Shown in pieces: positions 50,261 through 62,944 of a DNA stretch of 64,000 nt (the first letter of the stretch is position 1; the number at the start of each line of letters is the position of its first letter). Origin of the DNA: Cacajao melanocephalus (taxonomy: Eukaryota; Chordata; Mammalia; Primates; Pitheciidae); assembly GCA_963573385.1 (NCBI GenBank), contig CAUYLG010065526.1:186001-250000 (forward strand). Direction: 5' to 3'. A program made the position numbers and the translations under genes. The notes below the pieces were generated by a model. It was not told where the DNA came from. It saw only the letters and a list, made by a program, of their open reading frames with translations, and made no database searches.

Positions 50261-50714
50261 TAGAATACAAAATGTAAAATAGCTTACTTAAAAGATGAAA
50301 TTGTGTATGTGCCATTAGAGAAATCTACTTTCACTACCTTTTAATTGCAGCGTCAACGTCTAAAAATGTTTTTTTTTTAATAACTTCTTTGATAGCAAAA
50401 CCTGACCTAAACTAAACTCATTTGATGGCAAGACTTGGCCTTAAGCTATTAAGGTCTTACTTGATCCCATTTTGTTTGAATATTTTTGTTTCTGTTTGAT
50501 TGGCTGTTTCTTTGCTGCCCCTCATGAAGTGGTGGCTCTGTAGTAATCTATCACTCTGTCTGGCTTCCCCAGCTTCCCTTTCTCACTTCCTTCACTCTCA
50601 ATGCTCTGAAATTTCACCTCCACAGTAAAGCAGCAAAGCTTAATTCCTGTCCCAGTCTCTGTTTTCTAAATAACCAGGTCAAAGATAATTGCTACAATGT
50701 TTTTAAAAGCATAC

Positions 50715-50844
50715 CTACAGGAAAGGATTTGGAAATGGAACTCCCGGTGTGTGTGAAAGCCACAGGGAGGCCAGTGTAGTTGGTGAGTAGGATGAAGTAA
50801 TTCACGGCAAGCAGCAGCATCGCAATGAATGCAGTCATGGTTAA
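50715..50844 (-). other. candidate coding exon, unrecognised membrane-type peptide
   Basis: On the minus strand a long pyrimidine tract (about 50878-50849, with TCCTCTCC and CTTCCATCTCATCT) ends in CAG at 50847-50845. A 130-base segment follows, then AG and a donor-like GTATGC (50714-50709). An ATG at 50838 opens a frame through to the donor: 41 codons plus one base. The first 20 residues, MTAFIAMLLLAVNYFILLTN, look like a signal peptide or membrane segment. An N-Y-T glycosylation-type sequon follows, and the rest is polar and Ser/Thr-rich. No repeat family overlaps. I recognise no protein. No promoter, CpG island or linked second exon was identified, so this may be chance or a relic. Confidence 0.3.
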
Positions 50845-50849
50845 CTGAG

Positions 50850-53635
50850 ATGAGATGGAAGCGAAGGAGAGGACTTTGAGAAATCAATTAGCGGAAACAC
50901 TTAATGTTATGGGAGCAATTATAAGATTGGTAAGTGCAACATTTTGATGGAGTTGAAAACCTGCAAAAACATAAAATAACAGGCTAAAGGTAGTTAGCAT
51001 TTAACATAAGGCATACTCTAAAAGCCACAGAGTCTCTATGGAAAATTTGAAAGAGACTCTAAACTCATGTGTCTATGAGACAGATGATGCTGAAAATCAG
51101 ATCCATGGTTTGTGTTGTAAAGTGGTAGAATTGGAAAAGACTAAATGCAAAGAGCTTTGAGGTGTCCTATGACAGAGCATTGCCTCTAACCGGGGAAAAG
51201 TGGGACTCTTGAGACCTAGTATGAAAACATTTAGGACAAGCCTGAGACTCTTGAACCCCCAGATTTCCCTAACTGTCCTGACCAGCAGAAGCAGACTCTA
51301 TTTTATTGCTAGAAGAAAATAGCCTCCCCTTTCCTAAAGATCATGCAGCGACCACATGGGAAGTAGTTCCCTTGCAAGATGATGCCCGTTATCCTCAAAT
51401 TCCATCTGCGGGCTTACAGAATGCCTTAGCCATCAACGTGATGACCCATATACCATAACCTCAGACTAAATGGCTACTTTTATAACAAAGATATGATAGT
51501 TGGCTTATGACCATAAGAGCGACTGGTTTTACCACCTACCCCCTTGTCCAAAAGCAGTCAGCTGCTGACGACTAAGATGCAAGATGTGGGACATTGTGCA
51601 GGGTTGGGCTCTGTTTTCCAGCATACACCATATTTATTAAGCCAGAGGATGATATATGGAATTATTTCTCTAATATTAGAATACATGGATTTGGGAAACA
51701 ATGAAAGTTGGAACGTCCCTTCTCACACCCAGTGACTCACTTTTGGAGTTTATATTTTATGCACCTGCAGCCTAAGGCTCTACCAGGACAAAGTCCTTGT
51801 TGTCAGAGGTAGAACACTTCCTCCAGAGGAAACAGCATGAATTCATCTGAACTGGAAGCTTTGACTAACACTTGACCACTTTGGGCTTCTCATGCTAGCA
51901 CATCAGCAGGAGTTGCTGGAATAATTGTAGCTGATTATCATGAAGAGCAATTGACCCTGATTACCATAAGAAGTTGGGCCTGCTACTAGACAATGCAATT
52001 AGACAGGGAGAAGTATGTCTGGATCCCAGAGGAATCTTTTTTTTTTTTAATTTCCAGGCCTAGTAATACTGTTAATGGACAATGACAGCAATTGCATCCC
52101 AATAAAGAAGGGCAACCAATGTCTTAGACTCCTTGGGGACAGAGGTTCAGGTTATCCCATCAGGATTTAGGTTTTTCAAGAGTTTGAGAAGGGTTATTGC
52201 TGTGAAAGGACTAAGTAATTGTCTGGGTTTATGATTGTCCTCTCAGGAAGAAATAAGAATGTCTTATCACACACAGGCGCACACACACACACACACACAC
52301 ACAAGGCCTTATATTGAAGTATGCAAACTGGACATAAATTGGGAGAATGTGTGGTTCACAGCATAACTGAATTAAGCATTTCTTATTTACTCAGATTTTC
52401 TCAGCCTCATCTGCCTTCTAGAACCTCTGCTACTCGTTCTGCCAAAGGCAACACTTTGACCTAAATCTGTGGTGCTGCAACCTGAGCCCTATCAACCTCA
52501 CACCCAAGTTTCTGACTTCTCCTTCTACTTACAGATCTGATGACATACCACACCACAAAATGAGGAATCTAGCTTCTCAAGTAGTTGTCAAAGGGGCCCA
52601 ATTATACGCCCAGTAGTGGAAGATATTTACATACTTAAACGATTAAATTTGACCAATGGGGAAAGGAGATGAAAAACAGTCAAGTAGATAAATTTCTTCT
52701 CTCTCTAAGGAACTTCTTATATGCATGTTTTTTCAACAGCCTATGGGAATATACACTGTGCAGTCTAGTGATATAATGGAACGGACTCTTTTAAGTTTTT
52801 AAGAGCCAATTGTATACATCCCTTTCCAACTGCATTTAGTGATGTCACATTGGTAGCTTAAAATCAGCTATGGTTGGACTATTTACACCATGGAAATTGG
52901 CAAACACCACACTCTGTGGAGGGATAGTTAAATATTTACTGTACACACCACTGAGCTTAAATGACACACTCGCTGACTGACTGGCTATGTCTCTTCATGG
53001 CAGTGGTTCTAGCTGTAACACATCACCTTGCATTGCTACTCAGCCTTTCCTGCCTCATTTCCCTTTTACTTTACTCTGCCACTGTGTATCACTTCCCAAA
53101 CAAATGATCAACATTTAATCTATGCTCAGCCTTTGTTTACTAGGAACCTCTGCCTAAGGCAGGAGTTAAATGGAGTTGAGTAAAAGGATTTCAGACCTTT
53201 GTTGAAACTAGGGAACTCAGGATATTGTGGAACCCATTTTATACTATGGAAATACCTTCTAGCAACCACATGCCAACTTGGTGGTAAGAGTGAAGAAGAT
53301 GATCACTGGGACATATTCATGTTTGAATAAATGAGAGAGGTCCGCTATGAAACAGATTCCAGGATTGTGGTATTTCACTAGTTGAGATGGTGGATCTGGA
53401 TTCAAGAGTGCCTAATGGAGATAAATACGGGACAGGGCAGAAGACTGGGAGATCAGAACCAAAACGCATTGGAGATGCCCATGAGAGCAAAAGGCATGAA
53501 TAATAAATACAAAAGAGTGAGAAATTTCTTGGAAAATAAAGTTTTCTTGGGTTTTCTCTAAAATACATACAAACAAATATTTTATTTCACATATATTAAT
53601 CTACCATTTGTGTTTGCATGTATTTTCCTCTAGCC
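50850..53635. other. long unassigned unique stretch
   Basis: No transposon consensus was recognised in these 2.8 kb apart from a (CA)n run at 52268-52303. Open frames at 51544-51735 and 53317-53568 lack exon signals. Confidence 0.4.
52268..52303. repeat. (CA)n microsatellite
   Basis: An imperfect start with a GGCG interruption is followed by about 12 uninterrupted CA units. Confidence 0.95.
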
Positions 53636-53639
53636 ATTG

Positions 53640-53995
53640 GGGTCTTCTTGCTGTTCCTTAAATAAATCAACCTCAAGTGCCTGGAAGAGTCAATGCCCAG
53701 ATATTCATATGGCTTTTTCACTCAATCATATGAGGCTACAGCTCAAATATCACCTCCTCCGAGAAGTTGTCTGGGAGTGCCCTGTCTAGAATAGCCCAGT
53801 TCTATTTTCTCACTCAGCTTTAGTTTTCTTCTTACCCCTTATCACTGTCTGGCATTATTTTGTTATTTTATTATGTGTTTATTGCCTGTCTTCCTGAGTA
53901 GAGTTCAAACTCAATGAGGGCAGAGACATTATCCGTTTTAAATCCAGAGCACTTACAATAGTGTGGAGCACGTAGTATATCCTTTATAAATGTTT
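53640..53995 (+). repeat. L2 LINE 3' end
   Basis: It is collinear with L2 for about 350 bases: 'tcaaatatcacctcctccga', 'cttatcactgtctggcatta', 'tgtttattgcctgtcttcct', 'ttcaaactcaatgagggcag' and 'aatagtgtggagcacgtag', then a 'taaatgtttgtaaa' end. Confidence 0.75.
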
Positions 53996-54355
53996 GTAAA
54001 GTAAATTAATAATTATTTACTATGAATTAATCAATTTGTTTATAATTAAATACATATTTTAAATGATGAATAATAATGAATTAAGACCCTGTGTTTGCCT
54101 AGGTCTCTCCTAGGCAGGGAGACCATGAAGTTTAAGGCTTAATTCCAACCTCTGAGTAGTTTGCAGTTTCACTGAGGTCATAAGACATACACAAGCAACA
54201 CATAAACAAACACACTGCAGATTAGTGTGTGATAATCTATCAAGTTTATTATGAGAAGTACCTTTGACAACGTCATAAGATTCCAGAAGAGAGAGAATGC
54301 TGTGCATTGGTGCAAGCAGAGAGATTTTTGGAAGAGGTAGGGTTTAATCACAATC

Positions 54356-54405
54356 GGCTTGATATAGGGGGTAAAGAATTGGCTTGTTATAGGGGGTAAA
54401 GGAAA
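54356..54405. repeat. 25-bp tandem duplication
   Basis: GGCTTGATATAGGGGGTAAA plus five bases (54356-54380) is followed directly by a copy with few changes (54381-54405). Confidence 0.95.
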
Positions 54406-54465
54406 GAAAGGAATATTGTTTTGGTACCCCTTTCAAGCTCTTATGAGTATTGAATATGTTTAGTA

Positions 54466-54513
54466 CAAGCAACGTACTGAGACCCCAAACAAGCAACCTA
54501 TTAAGACCCCAAA
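54466..54513. repeat. 24-bp tandem duplication
   Basis: CAAGCAACGTACTGAGACCC plus four bases (54466-54489) is followed by CAAGCAACCTATTAAGACCC plus four (54490-54513). Confidence 0.95.
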
Positions 54514-54550
54514 ATGATTACTTGCTATTTGTCCACTTACTTTGTCTATA

Positions 54551-54551
<1 letters not shown>

Positions 54552-54597
<46 letters not shown>
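54552..54597. repeat. (CA)23 microsatellite
   Basis: A run of 46 bases of uninterrupted CA, long enough to be polymorphic. Confidence 0.98.
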
Positions 54598-54598
<1 letters not shown>

Positions 54599-57500
54599 CT
54601 AGGAGATTAGATGTGAGTTTAAGTTAATGTTCAAGCAGCTGTGTGTTATATTTTGAGCTCTCTTGTTAATGAGATGAATAAATATTGATTGGTTTAAGTG
54701 AAATAAGGAACACTAATTCAAGTGCTGAACTATGTCTGTATACCACTTCAGGAAGGGAAAAATAAGATAGATTGTGTTTGTCAGGGACTGACTGATGTCC
54801 GGTCCAATGTCCTCACTTGGTGTCAGCCTCTGATAAAAATGAAGCCAGTTGATTTATTCGAGTTTTTTTCACTCTATTTGACAAAAAAACATTTAAATTG
54901 CCCTCATCAATTCTACTCTTTTATCCTGTTTTCAGCTCTTATTTGTGCTGTCTTATACTCTCAGCACTGCTCAACACTGGTTTAAATTTTCCGTGTTTTA
55001 ACTTTAATTTTTTTTAGTCCAAGAAATTCATACACTCTAAGATTATTTCTTTATCTTGGTTTTTAAAATTAGTAACTTAAAAATCAAAACTTTTGTTACC
55101 AGCACCTGAGGGTTTAAGTGAGAGTCAGTTCATAGATGCAGTCTCTCACAAAATACATTTTTCTTCTTGAGCTGATTTACAGATTTGTGTAAGGCCAGGA
55201 GCCTTTCTCTTTTCAGTTTCTGTGGTGGGATCATGTCTTTATCAGAGGCCCTTGAAGGAATGTTGCTTTTCTTAGTGATGTAGGAACAGAAAAAGCTAGA
55301 AAAGTCTTTTATTTCTAAAGCTATTTATCTAGCCCATAAATATCGGACAGATTAGCAACACTACACTGGACATTAGAACAATATCAACTCATTGAGGGAT
55401 TTGTGCTAGTTTTCTTCTCTTATAGAAAAGGAAGATGAATTCAGTTCTTACTAATATTTACCAAAGCCTCTGGAAATTACTCAAAGGTAAGACATTCTGA
55501 GAGGAAAACACAAATTTCTCTTTTGAGTTTAGGAAAATGTTTAAATATATTCAATAAGCAGTTTCCAGAAGTTTGATGGTGAGAAGAGTAGTTCCAAGAG
55601 AAATAAAGAACCAAGTTAGACCAAACGAGCAAATCATGGTAAACTTAAATACTCATGGAAGACAAGCCAAGTAGGTTATTACTATTAAAGGTTTTAAGAA
55701 ACTTGCACTCAGCAATAAAGGAAGAATAGTAAGTACTTGGAAGAATAGATTAGCATTGAGTGTTAATGAAAAAGTCTCTGAACGAATGAATGAGTCAGCA
55801 AATCCTACAGAATTTTGCTTCTTATTGGTTAAAATACAAACATCTGTAAAAACCTAGATTTATAGCAGCAAGATCTGTGGATTTATATTCCTGAGTGATG
55901 TAATCCCATGGCTCTATTTGCTGAAAAATATTCCTACTTGAGGCCAGAAGGATTAATATTGCTTTTCTGGTAATACACCAAGAAACAGTCTGATGTACTT
56001 TAAAACAAAGAAATACAACACTTAGAGTGTTGTACAGGTAACATTGCTCCAGGAAACACATTTGCCTGTCAAAGCCAAATAGTAATCCTAATTTAATGAA
56101 CATCATCAATTTGCTGAGCCCATCGGGGAATGAAAGAGTCTTTAGGGAAAGTCTGAAAATGAACTGTACCAATGTATTACACAGCTTTTTATTTAGGGTG
56201 AAGTGCCTGAAATACTTGACCAAAAGATTCAAGAGTTCCTTCAAAAGTGAGTTTGTTATCCAAGATTATGCCTTCGATGTTGAAGGAAGAGGAAATAGTT
56301 ATCTGTATATTAAATGTACTTGCCCTGCTCCCAGGCCAGTTACTTATATCTTTGTATGATAAGGTCACTGCAAGATATACTTGCTTTAAGGAACAAAAAC
56401 TCTTGTGCACAGTCATAAAGAAACAATATTCGATTCATTCATTTATTCATCATTCGTCATTATTATCTCTCTTGCCATCCAGATCCTCCAGAGACAGGTA
56501 TGTGTGCAATTTGCACAGGGAGATGAGGGCTATATTAGTGCTACGAAAAAAGGACTATGGGAGCATAGACGAAAAAAGTGCCTAAATCTGCCTGAGGTAT
56601 TGGCCCTTTTATAGAGAACTGCATTCCACAAGGCAAAATCCAGAACACTTAAAACAAGTATTTTCTGGAATATCTTGTTTTTCATGGTAATGGCAGCTGT
56701 GGGGTTCACTGAGCAAGCCTTAATCAGGAGCCTGCGTCAAGCTGTGCGTGGGCCTTCAGACAGCCCTTCTGACCTCTCAGATGCCAGGGGCCATGTTTTC
56801 TCCTCCTGACATCCTTTCCTGGCAGTCATTGTTGATCTCAGGAGGGCGGGGGAGCGCACGCTTTCATAACTGCATTAAGCCGTACCAGCCCAGCTTAGGA
56901 AGACAGGTCTTGCAGTCAGCCTGCCCTGCCTGTTCCCTACCCCTGCTCTCCCTGGACAATACTTTACTGTTCTCTACAATTTGACATCTCCTTTTTCTGT
57001 AGCACTCTCTGGTGGTAGCTGGCATCCCCTTTTGTCTTAGAACTTTTAGAGTAGAAGTGCCCTTTCTTTTCCTCTTAGCCGGCACATGTGATTTCTGTAC
57101 TTATATATTTGTCTTCTGTATTAATGAGGCTGGGCACTGTGGAGGACACATATGCACCCCTGTGTCAACATGTTGAGAGTGTCCAGGTCTACCTGGGGAC
57201 TTCTCCAGTGTCCGTGAGCTGGTAAATTTTTCACACAAGGCCTGGAGCTCACAAGCAGCAGCCGAGGCTACTGGATGGGATCTCAAGTCATAATCTTCTC
57301 TAAATCGGGAGCTAAGATCGCACTTGTGGGTTTATTTCTTCCAGATCACTTGATAAATCATCTGTAGCCTATTGTGGGATGTGGATGGTTGTGGTAATTA
57401 AAGGGTGGAATGAATTAGGAGTAATTACATAACATGAACAAGGACAGAAGCCATATAAATCGTTCTGAAAATTTCTTCCTGGAAACTGGATTTGTGATAT

Positions 57501-57744
57501 TTTATTGCCTTCCCCCAACATGCCAGTAGGCATCCTGAGATCGATAAAATTTCCTAAGATTCAATGAGCCACACTGATCTCTCTCTTTACACATTACCCT
57601 GGATCCCAGGGAGACTATGGTACTGAGCGGGGGTCCTGGTAATTCCAACTGCCATTTACTTAAAATAACAAGTGATCTGTGAACATCCTTATGCAGAGGC
57701 AAGAAGTGAGAAGCAGAATTAGGGAATAGGGTTTACTTCTTTAA

Positions 57745-58170
57745 TACCTACTGCATTTGGTTTCTGAGGCTGCCGTAACACATTGTCATAAATTTCATGG
57801 CTAAAAGCAACAGAAATGTATTGTCTTTTGGTTCTGGAGTCCAGCAGTCTGAAGAAAGCTCTAGGGGAGAGTCTGTTCTTCAGCTCTTCCAGCTTTTGGT
57901 GTGTGTTCATATTTAATGTGGCTGCACCACTCTGATTTCTGCCTCTGTGTTCATGTTACCTTATCCTCTTTTGTCCATGTCTTCTCCTTTTCTGTCTCTT
58001 AGAAGAACACTTGTCATTGGGTTCAGGGCCCACCTGGACAGTCCAAGAGGCTCTCATCTCTAGATCCTTCACTTAATTACATGTGCAAAGACACTTTTTC
58101 CAAATAAGGTAACATTCACAGGTTCCAGGGATGTGGACATGGACCTGTCTTTGGGGTACAGGAATTATTC
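57745..58170 (-). mobile_element. MLT1-type MaLR LTR, antisense
   Basis: Reversed MLT1 order: 'tttctgaggctgccgtaaca', 'gcaacagaaatgtattgtct', 'gttctggagtccagcagtct', 'ctcttccagcttttggtgtg', 'ttgggttcagggcccacctg', 'aaataaggtaacattcacag' and 'aggaattattcag'. Nearly complete. Confidence 0.85.
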
Positions 58171-58224
58171 AGTGTATGTGTCAAGTTCTCTTCTAGATCT
58201 CTCTGCATATTACATTAACTTTGA

Positions 58225-58390
58225 ATTTCAGAAATCTGTATCCTATGCATAGCTCTGCCACCAGCTGACTGTGTGACCTCAGAGTCATTTTCACCAGTCT
58301 GGGTTGCAGTTTCCTTGATTGTCAAATAAAAGAGTCAGATTAGAGGACATCTATAGTTTCTTCCAGGTCTTAACTTTTAGTAATTCTAGA
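58225..58390 (+). repeat. MIR SINE (+)
   Basis: 'catagctctgccaccagctg', 'actgtgtgacctcagagtca', 'gggttgcagtttccttgatt' and 'gtcaaataaaagagtcagat' follow the MIR consensus in order. Confidence 0.75.
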
Positions 58391-58914
58391 CAAAGGGCAG
58401 CCCTCCCCTTCCCCTCCGCCCCATCTAGAAGGGGCTCAGATAAAACTCTATCCAATAATACACCATGTTAATTGTGCCTCCTGGAGGTGCGCCATGTGCT
58501 TCCCCTCTCTGTCACCTCTGTTGACAAGAATCTCCCTTCCTCTCCCTGAGACAAACATTGGTATATGTAAGATCTGAGTCCCTACTTTAAGCCTTCCCTC
58601 CACCACCTAAGTACGATCTGACCATTTGTATTTTGATTCAAAGCTTTTATTCTCTGGTGTTTCTGTAACATAGAGCCAGGGCAATGTTAGCAATCCTGAG
58701 ATTTAGTCCTACAGGAGCTAAACTACATTGGCAGAATGTTCTTTCTATGATGACCAGCACAACATCCATGAAAATGTTATCATCATAATGGTAATCATTG
58801 GTACATAATTTTCTATTAAAGGAATGGAAATAATAGAGTAGGAAATACAGAGCCTTAATTTTAGAAGGGTTGGAAGCATTTGGTTCAATTCTATATATGC
58901 ACTTATCATCCACA

Positions 58915-58990
58915 ATTTTCCAGATGCTGTATTAGATGTTAGGAATACAGATGAAGATGAGACCCAGTCCTTTCTTTTATGCAATCACCT
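58915..58990 (-). repeat. L2-like relic, antisense
   Basis: 'gatgctgtattagatgttag' and 'gaatacagatgaagatgaga' are the reversed L2 'tgtgctaggtgctggggata' region. Short. Confidence 0.35.
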
Positions 58991-59644
58991 TCTAAAAGAA
59001 GCAGAAACATTATGTTTGTACCCAAGCACTGGGACTCACGTAGGTGAAGCTAAAGAAAGTTCTCATGAAAAAAAAAAACAATTAACAAATTGAATCGGGG
59101 CTAAAACTGTGGAAAGGGACCAAGATGCAGAGCCAAAAACTGTTGGCTTCATTGGGAAATCATGAGAAAGCAGATGCCGGTTGCCCTGCCACTGAAACCC
59201 CAGAGGGTACAACTACTCGTGACCATCAAGGGATTAATGGTGCATTTAAATTGTTCCCACCAGAGGTTATATATGCACTGAGCCACAGTGGAGGCCAGAG
59301 CTGCATGAGACCTAATGGCAAACTCCCAAATCCCCCTGCATTTTTCTGAAGGAGGATTGATAACATCCAAAGATACCATGGCAAACAGTTCAGGCATTTG
59401 AACTCCAAGAAGGCCTCAGGTCCCATAAGACCGACTGCCGGGGTTCTATAAATGTTGCACAGGGAAATCTGTCCTCTGGCCAGATGTAGGCTGTGAGCAT
59501 GCACTTTGGTTCAGTGAACTCCACTCTGCAAGGAAGGAATTCATCATCATACTAACTAAGGCGGGGGTGCTGGGATACTGTGTTAAGTGCACCAAATGTC
59601 TCCACTAAATGTCACGGTGAGCCATGAATTTGGCAAGCTCATAC

Positions 59645-59823
59645 TCAGCTCCAGTTAGCATTTTCCTCTAATTCCCGAGCAGACAGTTTGGCCTGGTTGG
59701 CAGCTCGCTCGTAAGAGACCCAGAAATATACAATCAGTTCAGCTAAGCAAGCCCCAGAAAAGAGATTCACAGTGGAAATAATGTCCAGGTTTAGTCTCAA
59801 GTAGATTGACAGAAACTTCTCAT
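59645..59823 (-). other. candidate 3'-terminal coding exon, unrecognised membrane protein
   Basis: On the minus strand TGCTTTTTCCATTTCCAG is a strong acceptor-like sequence, ending at 59824. It is followed by an open frame of 59 codons after two bases, ending at TGA (59647-59645). The peptide has a polar start (DEKFLSIYLRLN) and a hydrophobic stretch of about 20 residues containing FSGACLAELIVYFW. A charged helical tail containing SYERAANQAKLSARELEEN follows. Only this frame is open, and no repeat overlaps. A minus-strand AATAAA occurs about 1 kb further on (58651-58646). I do not recognise the protein, and no upstream exon was found in the window. It may be a real terminal exon, a decayed one, or chance. 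Confidence 0.3.
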
Positions 59824-59829
59824 CTGGAA

Positions 59830-61850
59830 ATGGAAAAAGCATTGTCACTGAGAAGCAACTTGCATGGAAGAAATCCAGTAAGGTTCAAGTTCATTTGTGT
59901 TGACCACAGGCTATCATGACAAACAGGCTAAAGCAAAGCTCAGCATAGAGACACATGCTCATGGCAGCTCAGGTACATGGCAAATCAAAGAGCTATATAG
60001 CATACAATAAGAGAAAAATACAGTCACGCTTGGTGCCGACCTCAAAAAGTGCCAGAGAATGCCAGGTGTCCTAGTTATTTGGAATAAAAGCTTTCATGTG
60101 ACACAGAGGAGTTGTTCAGGGGCTGGAGCCATTTAATATTTTTGTAATTCTTTGCCCCTAATGCCAATTTTTTTTTCTTCCACTAAGTGCTAAGGGCTAG
60201 GAAATAGAAATTAGAAATAGAATAATAACAATCAATAATACTGTTCTTACCCCGATTAAGCTTACAGTCGAGCAGAGTTACAGATATTAAATTGTCATAC
60301 AGAAATATGTGAAATTGTAGTTGCACTAATTTTTAAATGGAAGAAATGTATGTGGCTCTAAGAGCATATAATAACCAGTGTGAAGCCAAAGATTCCCTGT
60401 AAGAAGTTGAGAACTAAGCTGAAATTGAAGAACAAGTAGATGCTAACTTGTGGTATTAAACAGAAAGGACAAGTAACTGCCAAGGGAAGGAGAGACAGGT
60501 GAGTAGCCAGAGGGACCTCTGGGATCCAGGAAGATAGAAAGAAAGAGAGAGAAAGAAAGAGTGTGTGCAGCGTGTGTATTGTATTTTAAAGAGACCAAAA
60601 TCCAGCAGAATGATGAAGTTGGAGTTCATATGGTCATATGATGAATGTATCCTTCATGAGCTCTCTAATTCTTCATATATTAAGTTGAAAAGTTTTTTCC
60701 TCATTCATAAGGAAATTATGAAAATATTCTTTGTCTATTTTTGTGAGGCCAGTCTTGTCACCATCTTCATGTGTTGCACACCCAGACCTATTCCTACTTT
60801 TGTGGCCTTTTCCAACATTTTTCTTTCCCACACTGTTTTCATTCCCCCTTTCCATATTGCTTGGCACACATAGCTGACAACGGACTTCTTATTCATGTGG
60901 TGGAGCCCATGGTTGAGTCTACACTTCTGAGTCTATCTGAATTAAAGATAGTTCAGGGCTTTTGTATTAAAAATGGCGTAGTGTTCACAGACAGATTACT
61001 AAACACTGAACAAATGTTCCATTAGAAGATAAATTATTTCTTGGAAAAGGAACTTCTTGCAATTAACATCAATAAGTTGGTTATATATTTTTTGTATTTT
61101 GCTTTTTGAGAAATAACCCAAAAAATAGTCATTGCTTAATATTTTTATGGCCAAAATATATCATATATTCTATAACATACAGATTTTTAATAAGCCTCCT
61201 TAACTTGAAGGGAGTCTTACCAATCGATCTTCTAAAAATGTTTCTATTTTATTTTTTTCATAGATATTTAGCTTTATAAAGTGTTTTCTGAATGGATACC
61301 AACACACTAGATATTGAGTGAGATAAGTAAGATCAGTCAAAAAATCGTAAGGTGGAACCTGATTCATCTAAGGCGTATAGTCTAAGCAAAGAAAAAAATA
61401 AAGACTCATTTATTCATAAATATTATTGAGCACTTATTACGTGCCAGTGATGCACTAGAAGAAATTCCTGCATTTGCAGAGATTTGAGTCTCCAGGCAAA
61501 ACTACACACTCAAAAAAAAAAAAGGAAAACAAAAATGTCAGCCATAATTTTCAGTTAACTTGAACACTTTTTATTAGCATAGAAACAAATTAGTATTCTA
61601 ACTTTGCCACTATATAGGCCAATTACAAATTTAATCTATTTAAAATCTAATTCCCCACAATGTACTGATACCAAGCATTTAGATATAGTTTTATAACAAG
61701 AATATGATTTGCAGAATATCCAATACAAATAACAAGTGTATACCAGTGTTTAGGAAATGCAGGTGCTCTACGACCAGGAATCTTGCTGCTTATTATATGT
61801 CTCTTCTTTACAACAACTGTATATGAGGGACATGGACTGACAGATGAACA
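59830..61850. other. unassigned sequence
   Basis: No clear transposon was recognised. There are weak L2-like words near 60200-60300 and 61415-61480, and a short GAAA/GA-rich run at about 60536-60561. Overlapping opposite-strand open frames at 60565-60873 are unsupported. Confidence 0.4.
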
Positions 61851-61856
61851 AGATTT

Positions 61857-62250
61857 TCATGAATTAAATTGTGTTCCCCACACATACACGTACCATATTA
61901 ATGTCTTGAAGCCTTAACTCTTAAATGCTCCTGTATTTGGAGACAGGGCCTTTAATGTTATATGAAGTCATAAGGTTGAGGCCCTTTTCTGATAGGAGTG
62001 ATATCCCTAAATAAAGAGGAAAAGATACTAGGGCTCTCTGTCTGTCTGCATATACACAGAGTAAATCTTTGTCATGACACAGTCAGAAGGTGGCTGTCCA
62101 CAAACCAGGAAGAGAGCCCTCATCAGGAACTGAATTTGCCAGCTCCTTGATCTTAGACTTCCATCCCTCAGAAGTATGAAAAAACAAATTTCTGTTGTTT
62201 AAGCCATCCAATCTGTGGTATTTCATTATGGCATCTTGAAGAAACTAAAA
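61857..62250 (+). mobile_element. MLT1-type MaLR LTR (+)
   Basis: Ordered blocks: 'attgtgttccccacacatac', 'gtatttggagacagggcctt', 'gaagtcataaggttgaggcc', 'gacacagtcagaaggtggct', 'caaaccaggaagagagccct', 'gccagctccttgatcttaga' and 'atttctgttgtttaagcca'. The end near 'cttgaagaaactaa' is decayed. Confidence 0.85.
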
Positions 62251-62834
62251 GAAAAATAAACTGATATTTATTATCTGCTATGTTCCATTATCTGTGAATC
62301 ATAAAAACAGCCAATATTTATCGAACTCTTATGAGGGAAAACATTCCTAGGGTATAATCTTCTTTTGCATAGTCCAAGATGATTTACTGCTATGTCTACC
62401 TTCCAACTATAAGAATATGAAAGAAGGATAGGAACATCCCATCCCTTGGAGTCACTACCTAGAAATTGCAAGTTATATTTGATTGCATCCTACTGGGCAG
62501 AACTTAATCACATGGGGGCTCTTAACTGCAAGAGAAGTTGAGAAAAGTTGTTCAAATCAGAAGTTCTATCACTGTCAAAGAAGGAAATAATTCGTATTGA
62601 AGGACACTTGTCAATCTTTTCTACACCCACATCCTCAAATGGACTTAGACATTCCTGAATCAAATATTTAATGTTTATAACCCTGCTGCTATGCTGCACC
62701 CTGGCTCCTCTGACTAAACCATTGGATAATGTTACCAGCTTTTTGGGGGCTCCTTCTGCAATGAAGCCAGTCTATCCAATTGGGGATTAACCCCAGTTGC
62801 TTATTGTCCTCATAATGGAAAGAACACAAATTTT

Positions 62835-62940
62835 TCTCATAACTGGAGAAGTAAAATGATTTGTTTAAAGCTTCAAAGATAGTAAATAGAATAACTGGGA
62901 TTTGAATTGAGGTTTTGGTATTTCAAGTATAATTTTGTTC
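62835..62940 (-). repeat. MIR SINE fragment, antisense
   Basis: 'ggagaagtaaaatgatttgt', 'ttaaagcttcaaagatagta' and 'aactgggatttgaattgagg' are the reversed MIR core order. Confidence 0.55.
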
Positions 62941-62944
62941 CCAC

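Larger units (their letters stand above)
54000..57740. other. long stretch without transposons recognised; tandem repeats inside
   Basis: It contains two short tandem duplications (54356-54405, 54466-54513) and a (CA)23 tract. The 140-codon minus frame at 55822-56244 and overlapping plus frames at 56096-56614 have no recognised domain or exon signals. 56740-57300 is somewhat GC-richer, but I identify nothing there. Confidence 0.4.

Noticed and set aside
55822..56244. 140-codon minus-strand open frame, the longest in the window
   Set aside because: It has no recognised domain, no acceptor or promoter context and an AT-driven composition. Plus-strand frames overlap the same bases. Chance length is plausible in 64 kb.
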